Numbered from the stretch's first letter, positions 8,010-15,762 are shown. The stretch: DNA of 18,335 bases from Woeseia sp. (GCA_018701055.1 JABIUH010000222.1:1-18335); one strand, 5' to 3'. Notes: generated by a model from the letters alone, not told the origin. Numbers and translations are program-made.

Positions 8010-9080
8010 TTAGGTGGTGTCGTAGTCGATTGTCACTTCGTCGCTGACCGGCGTCGACTGGCAGGCCAGAACAAAACCTTTGTCAACTTCCCATGCCTCG
8101 AGCCCATAATTGGTCGCCATACGTACGCTGCCAGTCTTTACGTGTGTTCGGCACGTAGCGCATACACCACCCTTGCATGAGTACGGTAAATCGATGCCCT
8201 GCTCCGCTGCTGCATCAACGATATTGCCGCTCTCACGCGACATCTCGAACGACTTTTGATGTCCATCGAGAATAACGTTAATGGTCGCTTGCGTGTCGTC
8301 AACCGTAGCGTTAGCCACGGCCGGCGCAGCCTTTTTACGCGGCGCGCCATAGCGTTCGGCGTGCACGGCATCTGCGTCGATACCGAACTCGACCAGTGCG
8401 TTACGCACCGTATCGATCATCGTGTCCGGCCCACAAATGAACGCATCATCGGGCTGCAGTCCAACACAAAACGTGTTCAACAATTGCGACACTTTTCGTT
8501 CATCCAATCGCCCACTAAATATTTCGAACTCCTGCTCCTCCTGGCTAAACAAGAAATACAGTTGTAATCGTTCAGTGTATAAATTTTTGAGCGCATACAA
8601 ATCATCAATGAACATTGTCGTGCGTTGGCGGCGATTGCCGTAAAAAAGAATCACGCGGCTATCCGCCTCTTCTGCCAGCGTCGCACGCATAATTGATAGG
8701 ATTGGGGTGATGCCACTACCACCAGCAAACATTAAAACTGTTTTCGCTTTTCGTGCAGCAACATCTGAGTGAAAACGACCAAACGGCGGCATGACTTCTA
8801 ACATGTCGCCAATTTTTAATTCGTTGGCCACATATTCCGAAAACTGCCCGCCTGGTTGCACGCGAATACCAACCTCCAGCGGCAGCTGGCCCGGTGCAGA
8901 ACAAATACTGTAGGTACGGCGCACGCGCTTGTCGTCGATCGTGATTTGCATTGGTAAATGCTGACCCGCCAGGAAATCGAAAGCTGCCCGATCTTCATCC
9001 GCTACAGACAGCGCCATGCGCATTGAGTCGGCGGTTTCCTTTTGTAAATTCGAAACAGTTAGTGAATGATATTTACGCAT
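8010..9080 (-). CDS. paaE: Phenylacetyl-CoA epoxidase reductase subunit PaaE
   Basis: Electron-transfer subunit of the ring 1,2-phenylacetyl-CoA epoxidase, 356 residues (the usual length). It passes electrons from NADPH through FAD and a [2Fe-2S] cluster to the diiron centre of PaaA. Domains in order: an FAD-binding beta-barrel with RRTYSICS (residues 54-61), a nucleotide-binding domain with GGSGITPILS (120-129) and ICGPD (215-219), a linker rich in Ala and Lys (about 245-262), and a C-terminal plant-type ferredoxin domain with Cys302, Cys307, Cys310 and Cys340 (SCKGGVCATC then ACQS). All four cluster ligands are present. The gene is last in paaABCDE, 19 bases after paaD. Fusion of the reductase to a C-terminal ferredoxin is characteristic of PaaE, as opposed to ferredoxin-first reductases. 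Confidence 0.95.
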   Translation of the reverse strand: MRKYHSLTVSNLQKETADSMRMALSVADEDRAAFDFLAGQHLPMQITIDDKRVRRTYSICSAPGQLPLEVGIRVQPGGQFSEYVANELKIGDMLEVMPPFGRFHSDVAARKAKTVLMFAGGSGITPILSIMRATLAEEADSRVILFYGNRRQRTTMFIDDLYALKNLYTERLQLYFLFSQEEQEFEIFSGRLDERKVSQLLNTFCVGLQPDDAFICGPDTMIDTVRNALVEFGIDADAVHAERYGAPRKKAAPAVANATVDDTQATINVILDGHQKSFEMSRESGNIVDAAAEQGIDLPYSCKGGVCATCRTHVKTGSVRMATNYGLEAWEVDKGFVLACQSTPVSDEVTIDYDTT

Positions 9081-9099
9081 GTTCTTATCGCTGCATCAT

Positions 9100-9621
9100 T
9101 CAAATACACTTGAAATATTCAAATGGTTCGAAACATTGCTCACACTTATACGCTGCTTTACAAGCCGTTGACCCAAATTCACTAACCAACGAAGTAAGGG
9201 ATGAACAACATTGCGGACATTTGACGACCGTCTTTCCGAGCAGCAGTCGTTTGCTGCTGTCGTGAACGGGGGGCACTATGCCATAGGCCAACAACTTCTC
9301 CCGGCCGCTTGTCGTTATCCAATCGGTCGTCCATGCCGGGCTCAATACGCGTTTAATGGTTATATTTTTCACGCCCTTGTCACGCAAATAACTAACAATG
9401 CTGTCTTCAATAACTTCCGTCGCCGGACAACCTGAGTAGGTTGGGGCAACATGAACTGCCACCGTATTTGCGCTTATCTGTACATCGCGGATCATACCCA
9501 GATCTAAAACACTGACGACCGGAATCTCGGGATCTGGCACATCTTCCAACCACTGCCAAACCTGCTCAATCTGTGCGCTTTCTGGCGTCTGCGCGGAATT
9601 TGATGAAGTGGCCACTACCAT
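9100..9621 (-). CDS. paaD: PaaD, Fe-S maturation-type subunit of the phenylacetate operon (MIP18/DUF59 family)
   Basis: 173-residue protein with an N-terminal DUF59/MIP18-like domain (DPEIPVVSVLDLGMIRDV at about 30-47, TYSGCPATEVIE with Cys65) and a C-terminal zinc-ribbon-like part. The C-terminal cysteines are at 135, 138, 139, 154, 160, 163 and 172, in the family pattern CPQC...FGSTACKA...CEQCFEPFEYFKC. PaaD is needed in vivo for the epoxidase but is not part of the purified PaaABCE complex; a role in assembling the Fe-S cluster of PaaE or the diiron site is the usual proposal, and is inference here. The ATG at 9621 overlaps the paaC stop by seven bases (ATGGTAG), so translation is coupled. 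Also called PaaJ in some older nomenclature. Confidence 0.93.
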   Translation of the reverse strand: MVVATSSNSAQTPESAQIEQVWQWLEDVPDPEIPVVSVLDLGMIRDVQISANTVAVHVAPTYSGCPATEVIEDSIVSYLRDKGVKNITIKRVLSPAWTTDWITTSGREKLLAYGIVPPVHDSSKRLLLGKTVVKCPQCCSSLTSLVSEFGSTACKAAYKCEQCFEPFEYFKCI

Positions 9622-10382
9622 TGTTGACCGGGATAGCTGCGTTGCATCGTTTGCATCTCCGCAATCAGGCTGCCGAAGTGCTCACTGTGGCGGCCATCGC
9701 GCCCCCCTTCAATCATCCACTGATCATCAGGAACGTCCAGCGTCGCCTCACTAAAAACCGATTCCACAATTTCACGCCACCGCGCCAATAGTGCCGACAG
9801 GTCTGGGCCATCAAAGGCATCACGAAATTGATCATCAATTGAATCACCGGCAAAAAGCTCGCCCGTATAACGCCACAAACTATCGACAGATTCTTGTAGG
9901 CAGCGATGACTCTCATCAGTTCCGTCGCCGAGGCGTATCATCCACTGGCTATTGTGGCGTTGGTGATATTGAATCTCTCGAACAGCACGGACCGCAATTC
10001 CTGCAAGGTGCGCATCGCGGCAGTTCGTCAATACCTCGAGCTGCAGTTGATAAAATGTGTCAAAGAAAAACGATCGCGCAACGGTGCCCCCGAAATGGCC
10101 ATTGGGTTGTTCAACCAACTGTACATTGCAAAACTCTCGATCCGAGCGCATAAAGGCGAAATCATCTTCCACTCTTCCTTTGCCTTCGAGCTCGCCTGCG
10201 TAGGAATAAAAGAGGCGTGCCTGCCCGAGATAGTCGAGAGAGAAATTCGCGTTGGCCAGCTCCTCTTCCAATTCAGGTCCGTGGGCAACCAACTCAATGA
10301 GGCGTTGCGCCAATATCAGACCATTGTCACCCAATCGCAAAACGTATTCCAAGAGAACATTTTTGTCTGTTGCAATGTTCAC
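9615..10382 (-). CDS. paaC: Phenylacetyl-CoA epoxidase structural subunit PaaC
   Basis: Ferritin-like but catalytically silent partner of PaaA, 255 residues with the start chosen here (E. coli PaaC is about 248). Family motifs seen: LLEYVLRLGDNGLILAQRL near the N-terminus, HGPELEEELANANFSLDYLGQAR, and HFGGTVARSFFFDTFYQ. The frame is open for another 45 codons upstream, to 10517, but that stretch lies over paaB in another phase and has no PaaC similarity. The GTG at 10382 (VNIATDKNVLLEY) puts the start two bases after the paaB stop and fits the family length. A GGAAAA about 11 bases upstream is the only Shine-Dalgarno-like sequence. The gene sits in the invariant order A-B-C-D-E. Confidence 0.93.
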   Translation of the reverse strand: MNIATDKNVLLEYVLRLGDNGLILAQRLIELVAHGPELEEELANANFSLDYLGQARLFYSYAGELEGKGRVEDDFAFMRSDREFCNVQLVEQPNGHFGGTVARSFFFDTFYQLQLEVLTNCRDAHLAGIAVRAVREIQYHQRHNSQWMIRLGDGTDESHRCLQESVDSLWRYTGELFAGDSIDDQFRDAFDGPDLSALLARWREIVESVFSEATLDVPDDQWMIEGGRDGRHSEHFGSLIAEMQTMQRSYPGQQW

Positions 10383-10384
10383 CT

Positions 10385-10672
10385 CTAGATATTTTCCACG
10401 CCGTCGGGAATTTCGTAAAAGGTTGGGTGACGATATATCTTGTCCTTGGCCGGCTCGAAGAAAGCATCCGACTCTGCCGGATCGGAGGCCACAATCTCGC
10501 TTGATCGAACCACCCATATACTGACGCCCTCATTGCGACGTGTATAAACGTCGTGGGCGTGATTGAGTGCCATTTCGTCATCTGCCGCGTGCACGCTGCC
10601 AGCGTGTCGATGGCTCAATCCAGCTTTTGTGCGTATGAAGACTTCATACAGCGGCCAGTCGTAATTTGTCAT
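10385..10672 (-). CDS. paaB: Phenylacetyl-CoA epoxidase subunit PaaB
   Basis: Small bridging subunit of the epoxidase, 95 residues, the normal size. It is thought to join PaaAC heterodimers into the larger complex. Recognisable features are the N-terminal WPLYEVFIRTKAGLSHRHAG, the AADDEMALNHAHDVYTRR region (about 30-46) and the SIWVVRSSEIVASDP segment (about 51-65), all typical of the family. It starts 14 bases after paaA with a GAGAGA-like Shine-Dalgarno sequence and ends two bases before the GTG of paaC. Its order and spacing support one polycistronic message. Confidence 0.95.
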   Translation of the reverse strand: MTNYDWPLYEVFIRTKAGLSHRHAGSVHAADDEMALNHAHDVYTRRNEGVSIWVVRSSEIVASDPAESDAFFEPAKDKIYRHPTFYEIPDGVENI

Positions 10673-10686
10673 AGTTTCGTCTCTCT

Positions 10687-11676
10687 TCAGGCTGCCGCAC
10701 GATTGGAATGTTTTTTTGCATATGCCGCGGCCGCTTCTCTAACCCAACGACCGTTATCATGAGCTTGCCGTCGTGTTTGCATTCGTTCCCGATTGCACTG
10801 CCCGTTTCCCGCCAGGACATTCTGAAATTCCTGCCAATCTATTTCACCAAAACTGTAGTGTTCTGTTTCTTCGTTGTACTGAAGATCAACGTCAGGTACG
10901 TGCAGTCCGATTGCCGTTGCTTGCGGCACTGTTACGTCCACAAATTTTTGGCGAAGCTCATCATTAGAGAATCTCTTGATTTTCCAAGCCATCGATTGTG
11001 CAGAATGGCTCGAATTAATGTCGCTCGGCCCAAACATCATCAATGACGGCCACCACCAACGATTCAATGCGTCCTGCGCCATCGCTTTCTGTTCATCACT
11101 GCCGCGAGTTAGCTCAACCATGATTTCGTAGCCTTGCCGCTGATGAAAACTCTCTTCCTTACAAACCCTGACCATTGCGCGCGAGTAAGGACCGTAGGAG
11201 CACCGGCAAAGTGGAATTTGGTTCATGATGGCCGCGCCATCAACTAGCCAACCAACCGCACCAATATCGGCCCAGGTCAGCGTTGGATAATTAAAAATGC
11301 TGGAGTATTTAGCCTTACCGCTGAGGAGATCGCCGACCATTTCGTCACGCGATATGCCCAACGTTTCCGCGGCGCCGTACAAATAATGTCCGTGGCCAGC
11401 CTCATCCTGAACTTTAGCCAATAGAATCGATTTCCGACGTAAGGTAGGCGCCCGAGTCAACCAATTGCCCTCGGGTTGCATGCCGATGATTTCCGAGTGC
11501 GCATGCTGCGAAATTTGTCGAATGAGCGTGCGTCGGTACGCCTCAGGCATCCAGTCCTTCGCTTCAATTTTTTCTTCAGCATCTACACGTGCCTGAAACG
11601 ACGCAGCGGCGACGCCTTCGTCGGCCATCGATGTTTCGTTTTCAGCAGACTTCTGGTCCAGGCCCTGCGTATACAT
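10687..11676 (-). CDS. paaA: Phenylacetyl-CoA epoxidase catalytic subunit PaaA
   Basis: Diiron monooxygenase that converts phenylacetyl-CoA to its 1,2-epoxide using O2, 329 residues. The ferritin-like iron ligands are all recognisable: Glu62 in SEIIG, Glu92 and His95 in DEAGH, Asp146 in GWLVDGAA, and Glu175 and His178 in KEESFH. They align with the E. coli ligands at a constant offset of 20, which reflects a longer polar N-terminus here. The RWWWPSLMMFGPSD segment is also typical. The start at 11676 has GGAGA six bases upstream. It is the first of paaABCDE and follows paaI after 70 bases. That gap carries several palindromes (see separate entries), so paaA probably has its own promoter besides read-through from paaX-paaI. 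Confidence 0.96.
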   Translation of the reverse strand: MYTQGLDQKSAENETSMADEGVAAASFQARVDAEEKIEAKDWMPEAYRRTLIRQISQHAHSEIIGMQPEGNWLTRAPTLRRKSILLAKVQDEAGHGHYLYGAAETLGISRDEMVGDLLSGKAKYSSIFNYPTLTWADIGAVGWLVDGAAIMNQIPLCRCSYGPYSRAMVRVCKEESFHQRQGYEIMVELTRGSDEQKAMAQDALNRWWWPSLMMFGPSDINSSHSAQSMAWKIKRFSNDELRQKFVDVTVPQATAIGLHVPDVDLQYNEETEHYSFGEIDWQEFQNVLAGNGQCNRERMQTRRQAHDNGRWVREAAAAYAKKHSNRAAA

Positions 11677-11686
11677 GCACTATCTC

Positions 11687-11699
11687 CACGAATCGATTC
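11687..11699 (-). promoter_or_regulatory. Palindrome with a PaaX-type half-site in the paaA leader
   Basis: GAATCGATTC at 11690-11699 is a perfect ten-base palindrome. Read on the minus strand it continues into GATTCGTG, which equals the core of the E. coli PaaX operator consensus as I recall it (WWTRTGATTCGYGWT). It sits about 11 bases before the paaA start and touches its Shine-Dalgarno sequence. Operator function is inferred. Confidence 0.35.
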
Positions 11700-11701
11700 A
11701 T

Positions 11702-11714
11702 AATGTGTCACATT
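11702..11714 (-). promoter_or_regulatory. Perfect 13-base palindrome upstream of paaA
   Basis: AATGTG, one central base, CACATT: six-base arms without mismatch, 26 bases ahead of the paaA ATG in an AT-rich gap. The TGTG/CACA arms recall CRP/FNR-type half-sites, but the spacing is one base instead of six, so a standard CRP site is not supported. It may bind another dimeric regulator. Confidence 0.35.
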
Positions 11715-11733
11715 GTTTTCAATTTTTCAATGA

Positions 11734-11757
11734 TTTATGTATCGCTTTATAAGATAG
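11734..11757 (-). promoter_or_regulatory. Candidate PaaX operator overlapping the paaI stop, upstream of paaA
   Basis: On the plus strand this is TTTATGTATC, nine bases, GATAG. The same two blocks (TTTGTGTATC, seven bases, GATAG) occur in the paaX-paaZ intergenic region at 13179-13200. The first 15 bases match the recalled E. coli PaaX consensus at about 12 of 15 positions, the main difference being an inverted AT pair. It lies before the presumed paaA promoter. Confidence 0.4.
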
Positions 11758-12172
11758 CGCTCCGTGTGGCATGTGACCGCCCGCGAAATATTGCCACAAC
11801 CTCCCCACCTTGATTGGTAACTGTCACATCGTAAATTCCGGTCCTGCCACCCCGGTGCCGCTCTTCTGCGACAGCGCTTAAAACATCACCCGCTCGTGCA
11901 GGGCGTACGAACTCAATAGCGGCACTAGATGCAAAAGTAACGACATTGTAGGTGTTACAAGAAAAGGCGAACGCAGAATCAGCCAGTGTAAAAATATAGC
12001 CCCCATGACAAACGCCGTGCCCGTTTACCATTGTATCGCGCACGGTGAAACTCGCCGCGGCTTTGCCTGGCTCGGACACATCGATCTGCATTCCGAGATG
12101 CTGAGATGCACTGTCATCTTTCCACATCTCATCCCGGCACTTTATGGCAATACTTTTCTCGCCTGATGTCAT
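11747..12172 (-). CDS. paaI: Phenylacetate-pathway thioesterase PaaI
   Basis: Hotdog-fold thioesterase, 141 residues (E. coli about 140). It hydrolyses ring-hydroxylated or trapped phenylacetyl-CoA intermediates, freeing CoA when the pathway stalls. The family signature NGHGVCHGGYIFTLADSAFA (residues 50-69) contains the conserved Asn50 and the catalytic Asp65, equivalent to Asp61 of the E. coli enzyme. The FASSAAIEFVRPARAGD segment (about 80-96) is also typical. The gene starts six bases after paaX, and its GGAG lies inside the last codons of paaX, so the two are coupled. In E. coli paaI lies at the end of the paaA-K operon; here it is between the repressor and the epoxidase genes. Confidence 0.92.
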   Translation of the reverse strand: MTSGEKSIAIKCRDEMWKDDSASQHLGMQIDVSEPGKAAASFTVRDTMVNGHGVCHGGYIFTLADSAFAFSCNTYNVVTFASSAAIEFVRPARAGDVLSAVAEERHRGGRTGIYDVTVTNQGGEVVAIFRGRSHATRSAIL

Positions 12173-12178
12173 CTGAAT

Positions 12179-13102
12179 TTACTCCAAACCGCCAAAGCGA
12201 TCGTAAAACGTTGGTTCCGCTGGTGGTAATGAGCCATCTGCTGTTTCAAAGTCGTTGCTCATAAAATCATCCGCAGAGGCGAACACGATTTGATATAAGT
12301 TTCGACACAATTGATATGCCGCCGTCCCATGCCAACCGGTCGGCAACATTTCGGCCGGCAACAGAGGATCCCGTAATAGTATGCGTCGATACTCTTGAAT
12401 TAACAGCATCCTTATCTGAAACGCCATTCGCTGATCCGGTTTTCTGGAGCGACGCGCAGCCGCAAAAACGGGCCGAAATTGTCTGACGAACTTTTCATAT
12501 TGGGCGTCTATCTCAGCCAAATTCCAACTTTTTCGAACCAGAGCACGCATCGCATCATCGTGGAGACCGGAGGAAACCTTAGCGCGCATCACGACGAGTT
12601 CACGTTCTAGTCCGCTTTGTTTGAGTGTCGCATCAAGGGCTGATGCATCCGGTGACGGATGCGCCAGCACATTTGAAGACAACGACCCGAACCCTAGCCA
12701 TCCCAGCTCTTTTCTTAAGTTCTCGCGATCATCCCCAGCGAGCGCAGACAAGAAGATAAGGCTCCAGTCGCCATTCCAGGATTGGCTCGGATCGCCATAT
12801 ATTCGTAGCGTCGCTTGTTCGAACTTCCGTGCGCCCGTCGTAGAGAGACTATAGAAACTTCGTCGACCCACTTGATTGACCTTCAACCACTCATCACGCG
12901 TCAATCGGAATACAGAGGTCCTAACCAGTCGTTCGTTAATACCGAAGTCCGCTAGTGCCCTAATCAGACTCCCAATCCAAACGGCGCCACCTCTCGGTAA
13001 AATAGCGTCACCAAAGATCGTTACAATCAGCGAGCCCGCTCGCAGCGTCGGGCGAGAACGAAATTCGGAGACCAGGTCTTCTGTTGCAGACTTCAATGAC
13101 AT
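12179..13102 (-). CDS. paaX: Phenylacetate operon repressor PaaX
   Basis: Transcriptional repressor released by phenylacetyl-CoA, 307 residues (E. coli PaaX about 316). The N-terminal winged helix is seen at about residues 20-95, with SLIVTIFGDAILPRGGAVWIG and the following NERLVRTSVFRLTRDEWL recognition region, then GRRSFYSLS. The middle part has WSLIFL and LRKELGWLGFGSLSSNVLAHP, and the C-terminal PaaX domain includes LIQEYRRILLRDPLLPAEMLP and WHGTAAYQLCRNLY. The gene is divergent from paaZ, with 129 bases between the two starts, and heads the minus-strand operon. It therefore probably controls both transcripts and its own. The ATG follows seven T residues and has no strong Shine-Dalgarno sequence, which may keep expression low. 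Confidence 0.95.
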   Translation of the reverse strand: MSLKSATEDLVSEFRSRPTLRAGSLIVTIFGDAILPRGGAVWIGSLIRALADFGINERLVRTSVFRLTRDEWLKVNQVGRRSFYSLSTTGARKFEQATLRIYGDPSQSWNGDWSLIFLSALAGDDRENLRKELGWLGFGSLSSNVLAHPSPDASALDATLKQSGLERELVVMRAKVSSGLHDDAMRALVRKSWNLAEIDAQYEKFVRQFRPVFAAARRSRKPDQRMAFQIRMLLIQEYRRILLRDPLLPAEMLPTGWHGTAAYQLCRNLYQIVFASADDFMSNDFETADGSLPPAEPTFYDRFGGLE

Positions 13103-13231
13103 AAAAAAACAACCCGACAGGTGAGAAAATGAAGCCTAGAAGGTACATCGCGATACCATCGATTTCAATTTTCTACTATTTGTGTATCTTATATCGATAG
13201 AGTGATGCCGACAATTTCAGAGATTAATGCA
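13103..13231. promoter_or_regulatory. Divergent paaX/paaZ control region
   Basis: AT-rich, 129 bases. For paaZ a weak pair TTTCAA (13163-13168) and TATCTT (13185-13190) with 16-base spacing is possible; read on the other strand the same TTTCAA gives TTGAAA as a potential paaX -35. ATCGCGAT (13147-13154) and TATCGATA (13192-13199) are perfect eight-base palindromes. Promoter positions are tentative; that the region drives both genes follows from the layout. Confidence 0.5.
13179..13200 (+). promoter_or_regulatory. Candidate PaaX operator in front of paaZ
   Basis: TTTGTGTATC, seven bases, GATAG; it shares both blocks with 11734-11757 ahead of paaA. It overlaps the possible paaZ -10 and ends 31 bases before the paaZ ATG, a position that would block transcription. 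Matching the recalled E. coli consensus gives about 10 of 15. Confidence 0.4.
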
Positions 13232-15283
13232 ATGAAGCTTCAGAATTTTGTAGAAAACCACTGGGTCGAAGGCAGCGACGAAGGAAAACCGCTTGCAAGT
13301 GCCATTGATGGCCGAACCATCGCCGCGATCAGCAGCAAGGGAGTGGAATTTGGGGCCATGCTCGACTACGCCCGACGCGTTGGCGGCAGCAATCTTCAGA
13401 AGTACACCTTTCACGATCGAGCGCACATGCTAAAAGCATTGGCGCAGCACCTAATGGAGCACAAAAAAGAATTTTACGCCCTGTCGACGGAAACAGGCGC
13501 AACCAAGGGTGATAGCTGGATCGATATTGACGGCGGCATATCAACGCTTTTTGTTTACTCAAGCAAAGGCCGTCGAGAAATGCCGAATGACAAAGTCTAT
13601 CTCGACGGGACCCCAGAGCGTATTTCACGTGACGGTACTTTCACGGCCCAGCACATATTCACACCACGGCAAGGTGCTGCAGTGCACATCAACGCCTACA
13701 ACTTCCCCTGTTGGGGCATGTTGGAAAAACTGGCCCCCGCCCTGCTCGCCGGCGTGCCGGCCATCGTTAAACCAGCATCGAGCACTGCGTATCTCACCGA
13801 ACTGATGGTTCGCCGCATCATTGAAGCGGAAATATTACCGATCGGTGCGCTGCAACTCATTTGCGGCAGCGTCGGCGATCTTTTTGAGCACCTCAATTGT
13901 CAGGATGTCGTTGCATTCACCGGGTCAAAAGGGACCGCAGAGATGCTTCAACAGCACCCGCAGGTAATTGCTGAGTCCGTCCATTTTACGGCTGAAACAG
14001 ATTCGCTAAATTCATCGATCCTCGGGCCAGATGCGACGCCGGAGACACCGGAGTTCGATCTCTTCGTTAAAGAGGTTGTCCGCGAGATGACAGTCAAAGC
14101 CGGGCAAAAGTGCACAGCGATCCGACGCGTTATTGCGCCAGCGGCGGTGTCGGGGGACCTGGTACGTGCCTTATCTGAAGCGCTGGGTCGAATTCGAATA
14201 GGACATCCCGCTAACAAGGACGTGGACATGGGAGCTCTTGTGAGCCACGACCAGCGCGATGAGGTTCGTGAGCGAATTACGATGCTTGGTAGTGAAGCAG
14301 ATGTCGTATTCGGTAACACCGATGATTTCGACATCATCGATGCGGACGCGAAGAAGGGCGCTTTCTTTGAACCGACGTTATTACACTGCGAACGGCCCCT
14401 GACCGCAAAGGCCGTGCATTCAGTTGAGGCGTTCGGTCCTGTCAGCACGGTGCTTCCCTATGAAAACCTGGACGAAGCGATCGAGTTGTCACGACTGGGC
14501 GGCGGCAGCCTGGCTAGCTCGATAGTCACTAATGACAACAAGGTTGCACGAAAGTTAGTTCTGGGAACAGCAGCATGGCATGGTCGTATGGTCGTCATCA
14601 ATCGACATTGCGCCGCAGAATCTACCGGTCATGGATCACCACTGCCACACCTCGTGCATGGCGGGCCCGGTCGCGCCGGCGGCGGCGAAGAGTTGGGCGG
14701 CATCAGAGGCGCACTTCACTACATGCAGAGGAGCGCAATTCAAGGCTCTCCCGAAACACTCGCAGCGATTGGCAATCGATGGATTCGCGGCGGTGTTGAA
14801 ATCGAATCAGACATTCACCCATTTCGAAAAACATTTGAACAACTAAAGTTAGGAGATACGGTCAACACGAAAGAACGTGAGATCTCACTGGCTGACATAG
14901 ATCATTTTGCGGAGTTTACGGGCGATACATTTTACGCCCATATGGACGAACAGACCGCCGCGAAAAATCCGTTCTTCGAAGGGCGTGTTGCACATGGATA
15001 TCTGATTGTGTCGTTCGCCGCCGGCCTTTTTGTTGATCCTGATTTCGGACCCGTGCTTGCAAACTACGGTGTAGACGAGCTTCGTTTCGCACAACCCGTT
15101 AATTTCGGCGACGCACTAAAAGTCCGCCTAACGTGCAAACAGAAAACGCTTCGCGACGGCTCGGGTTATGGTGAGGTCCGGTGGGATACTGAGATTACGA
15201 ATCAAAATAGCGAGATTGTTGCGACCTATGACGTTCTCACTATGGTCGCCACGGACGAGGAGTGGGCAAATGTCAGCGCCTGA
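13232..15283 (+). CDS. paaZ: PaaZ, oxepin-CoA hydrolase / 3-oxo-5,6-dehydrosuberyl-CoA semialdehyde dehydrogenase
   Basis: Bifunctional ring-opening enzyme, 683 residues (E. coli 681). The C-terminal MaoC-type hydratase opens oxepin-CoA and the N-terminal aldehyde dehydrogenase oxidises the reactive aldehyde with NADP+. Dehydrogenase: INAYNFPCWG, IVKPASSTAY, AFTGSKGTAE, general base Glu255 in FTAETDSLNS and nucleophile Cys294 in AGQKCTAIRR. Hydratase: FTGDTFYAH with Asp565 and His570, then EGRVAHGYLI; the Asp-His spacing equals that of E. coli Asp561/His566. Both active sites look intact. The ATG at 13232 (MKLQNFVENHWVEG) fits the family N-terminus; a GTG at 13202 and an ATG at 13205 in phase would add ten or nine residues, overlapping or abutting the candidate operator. 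It is divergent from paaX and transcribed alone. Confidence 0.95.
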   Translation: MKLQNFVENHWVEGSDEGKPLASAIDGRTIAAISSKGVEFGAMLDYARRVGGSNLQKYTFHDRAHMLKALAQHLMEHKKEFYALSTETGATKGDSWIDIDGGISTLFVYSSKGRREMPNDKVYLDGTPERISRDGTFTAQHIFTPRQGAAVHINAYNFPCWGMLEKLAPALLAGVPAIVKPASSTAYLTELMVRRIIEAEILPIGALQLICGSVGDLFEHLNCQDVVAFTGSKGTAEMLQQHPQVIAESVHFTAETDSLNSSILGPDATPETPEFDLFVKEVVREMTVKAGQKCTAIRRVIAPAAVSGDLVRALSEALGRIRIGHPANKDVDMGALVSHDQRDEVRERITMLGSEADVVFGNTDDFDIIDADAKKGAFFEPTLLHCERPLTAKAVHSVEAFGPVSTVLPYENLDEAIELSRLGGGSLASSIVTNDNKVARKLVLGTAAWHGRMVVINRHCAAESTGHGSPLPHLVHGGPGRAGGGEELGGIRGALHYMQRSAIQGSPETLAAIGNRWIRGGVEIESDIHPFRKTFEQLKLGDTVNTKEREISLADIDHFAEFTGDTFYAHMDEQTAAKNPFFEGRVAHGYLIVSFAAGLFVDPDFGPVLANYGVDELRFAQPVNFGDALKVRLTCKQKTLRDGSGYGEVRWDTEITNQNSEIVATYDVLTMVATDEEWANVSA

Positions 15284-15300
15284 TTTTCGTTATCGCAATC

Positions 15301-15762
15301 CTAGATTCTGAACGGTAATGCCGTATCCGCTTTGATCTCCTTGAGCACAATATCGGAACGTACCTGAGCAACACCGGGCAACCGTAAGATGAAGTCATCC
15401 AGAAACGCGTTGTAAGCATCCATATCCTCAACCACGACCCGTAGGTGATAGTCCGCTTCACCGCTGGTGGCGAAGCACTCAAGCACTTCCGGGTGACGCA
15501 GAACCTGTTTAACAAAGTTATCGACGTGGTCCGTTTCATGCCGAGCCAGTGTCACCATCGTCATTGACGACAAACTGAAGCCCGATTTTTTGGCATTCAA
15601 CACAGCCGCATATCGATCAATAACCCCAGTGCTTTCGAGATTCTTCACGCGCCGCCAGCACGCCGAGCTGGACATACCAACCTTATCCCCCAGTTGTTGC
15701 ATCGTGAGACGGCTGTCCTGCTGTAGTTCTTTGAGGATCGCTCGATCTTTACGTTCAAGCAT
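15301..15762 (-). CDS. Lrp/AsnC-family transcriptional regulator
   Basis: 153-residue regulator with an N-terminal helix-turn-helix (residues about 4-60; LTMQQLGDKVGMSSSACWRRVKNL spans the DNA-binding helices) and a C-terminal RAM/AsnC effector domain (about 65-145, with HPEVLECFATSGEADYHLRV). Proteins of this family sense amino acids or related acids and assemble as dimers to octamers. It is divergent from the indolepyruvate ferredoxin oxidoreductase pseudogene, 161 bases away; such Lrp-type genes commonly accompany that enzyme, so its original target was probably the oxidoreductase and its effector an aromatic amino acid (inference). The reading frame is intact although the presumed target is broken. 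AAGGA lies six bases before the ATG. It converges with paaZ, 17 bases apart. Confidence 0.9.
   Translation of the reverse strand: MLERKDRAILKELQQDSRLTMQQLGDKVGMSSSACWRRVKNLESTGVIDRYAAVLNAKKSGFSLSSMTMVTLARHETDHVDNFVKQVLRHPEVLECFATSGEADYHLRVVVEDMDAYNAFLDDFILRLPGVAQVRSDIVLKEIKADTALPFRI

Noticed and set aside
10383..10517. N-terminal extension of PaaC to an upstream start at 10517.
   Set aside because: Those 45 codons overlap paaB in another phase, show no family similarity, and would make PaaC about 50 residues too long.
13202..13231. Earlier paaZ starts (GTG at 13202, ATG at 13205).
   Set aside because: They overlap or abut the candidate operator and add residues not typical of PaaZ; the ATG at 13232 fits the family N-terminus and length. 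They remain possible.
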